A stretch of DNA of 64,000 nucleotides from an uncultured Clostridia bacterium (GTDB lineage Bacteria > Bacillota > Clostridia > TANB77 > CAG-508). Below the pieces are notes generated by a model that saw only the letters and a list, made by a program, of their open reading frames with translations, did no database searches and was not told the origin of the DNA. The translations under genes were made by a program, and so were the position numbers. The stretch's first letter is position 1; each line of letters opens with the position of its first letter. Shown here one piece after another: positions 63,869 through 64,000 of this stretch. The DNA lies in contig CAKOXG010000001.1 of the NCBI GenBank assembly GCA_934130025.1, positions 1-64,000 of the forward strand, read 5' to 3'.

Positions 63869-64000
63869 GTGGAGAATGGAAGTAATATAAAAAATAACTA
63901 TAATAAAAAGTGCAGAGCTAGTGGAGTTACACTTATTACATTTGTGGTTACAATTATTGTTATGCTGGTTTTTGCAGGAGTAAGTATTAGCATGCTTACA
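63869..64000 (+). CDS. Type IV prepilin-like protein, N-terminal part (cut by window end)
   Basis: The frame encodes NKKCRASG followed by VTLITFVVTIIVMLVFAGVS, a prepilin leader with Gly before the cleavage point and the hydrophobic pilin helix; the GVTLIxxVVTIIV form is common in clostridial secreted pseudopilins. Start unclear: GTG 63869 has no ribosome site, while a GGAGG at 63801 serves ATG 63816 in the -1-related frame, whose 24 codons stop at 63890. Either an upstream leader peptide or a frameshift without CGG is possible. Confidence 0.6.
   Translation, partial: MENGSNIKNNYNKKCRASGVTLITFVVTIIVMLVFAGVSISMLT

Noticed and set aside
1..64000. CRISPR arrays, tRNA or rRNA genes
   Set aside because: No spaced direct repeats and no cloverleaf or rRNA-like segment noticed by eye; a tRNA could still be missed without a covariance search.

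Overview
The window is 64 kb of a very AT-rich, spore-forming, Gram-positive type genome, most like an uncultured gut Clostridia lineage. The signs are YqfC/YqfD sporulation genes, Spo0A boxes, an Agr quorum-sensing locus with a clostridial AgrD, a MurT/GatD pair, a PASTA kinase, a DAP-type MurE, strong GGAGG ribosome sites and A/T-ending codons. The lineage is an inference; no rRNA or tRNA gene was seen to anchor it.

Layout. 1-310: a probable type I toxin with a convergent antisense RNA. 490-4565: uvrC, a small membrane protein, an rRNA-type methyltransferase and an RluA pseudouridine synthase. 4755-7733: agrBD convergent with agrCA. 8001-13633: a PdaA-like polysaccharide deacetylase gene cut in two by a 4.8-kb serine-recombinase element carrying a Fic gene with a phased operator array. 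13651-18811: yqfC, yqfD, an unknown gene, ybeY, dgkA and a DUF3048 lipoprotein-like gene. 18889-20757 (minus): era, yqzL, recO. 20871-31949: pth, rng, aspS, murT, gatD, an EctB-like aminotransferase, rlmN, PP2C phosphatase and PASTA kinase. 32400-33266: an Rpn-like nuclease. 33542-40721: division/wall cluster (PBP, murE, mraY, ftsW, murG). 40827-47044: a Spo0A-box gene, topA, a GC-rich foreign repeat-protein cassette and a SNF2 helicase. 47085-62903: trmFO, an unknown coiled-coil protein, a nucleosidase, smc, a Ca-type ATPase, M23 peptidase, htrA, a pilin-like protein, rnhB and pdp. 63010-64000: a zinc-ribbon protein and the start of a prepilin-like gene.

Main discovery candidate. Six otherwise intact, conserved genes (agrA, the serine recombinase, ftsW, the SNF2 helicase, the P-type ATPase and pdp) are each split by exactly one extra base. 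In every case that base is the C of an in-frame CGG codon, and dropping it restores the frame with a GGA or GGG glycine codon, at a glycine I recall as conserved where I know the family well. By eye I found no other in-frame CGG in any native gene, although CGG is common out of frame. The simplest reading is that CGG is not an ordinary Arg codon here but triggers a +1 frameshift, or that CGGA/CGGG is read as a four-base glycine codon. The one gene with normal-looking CGG codons is the GC-rich foreign cassette at 43384-43890, where all five are followed by C.

Other notable items are the pdaA intervening element, whose 2-bp core lies inside a metal-ligand His codon; a GatD homologue lacking both catalytic residues; a pair of near-identical pseudoknot-like leaders; a peptidase that seems to start at AUU; and several operator arrays.
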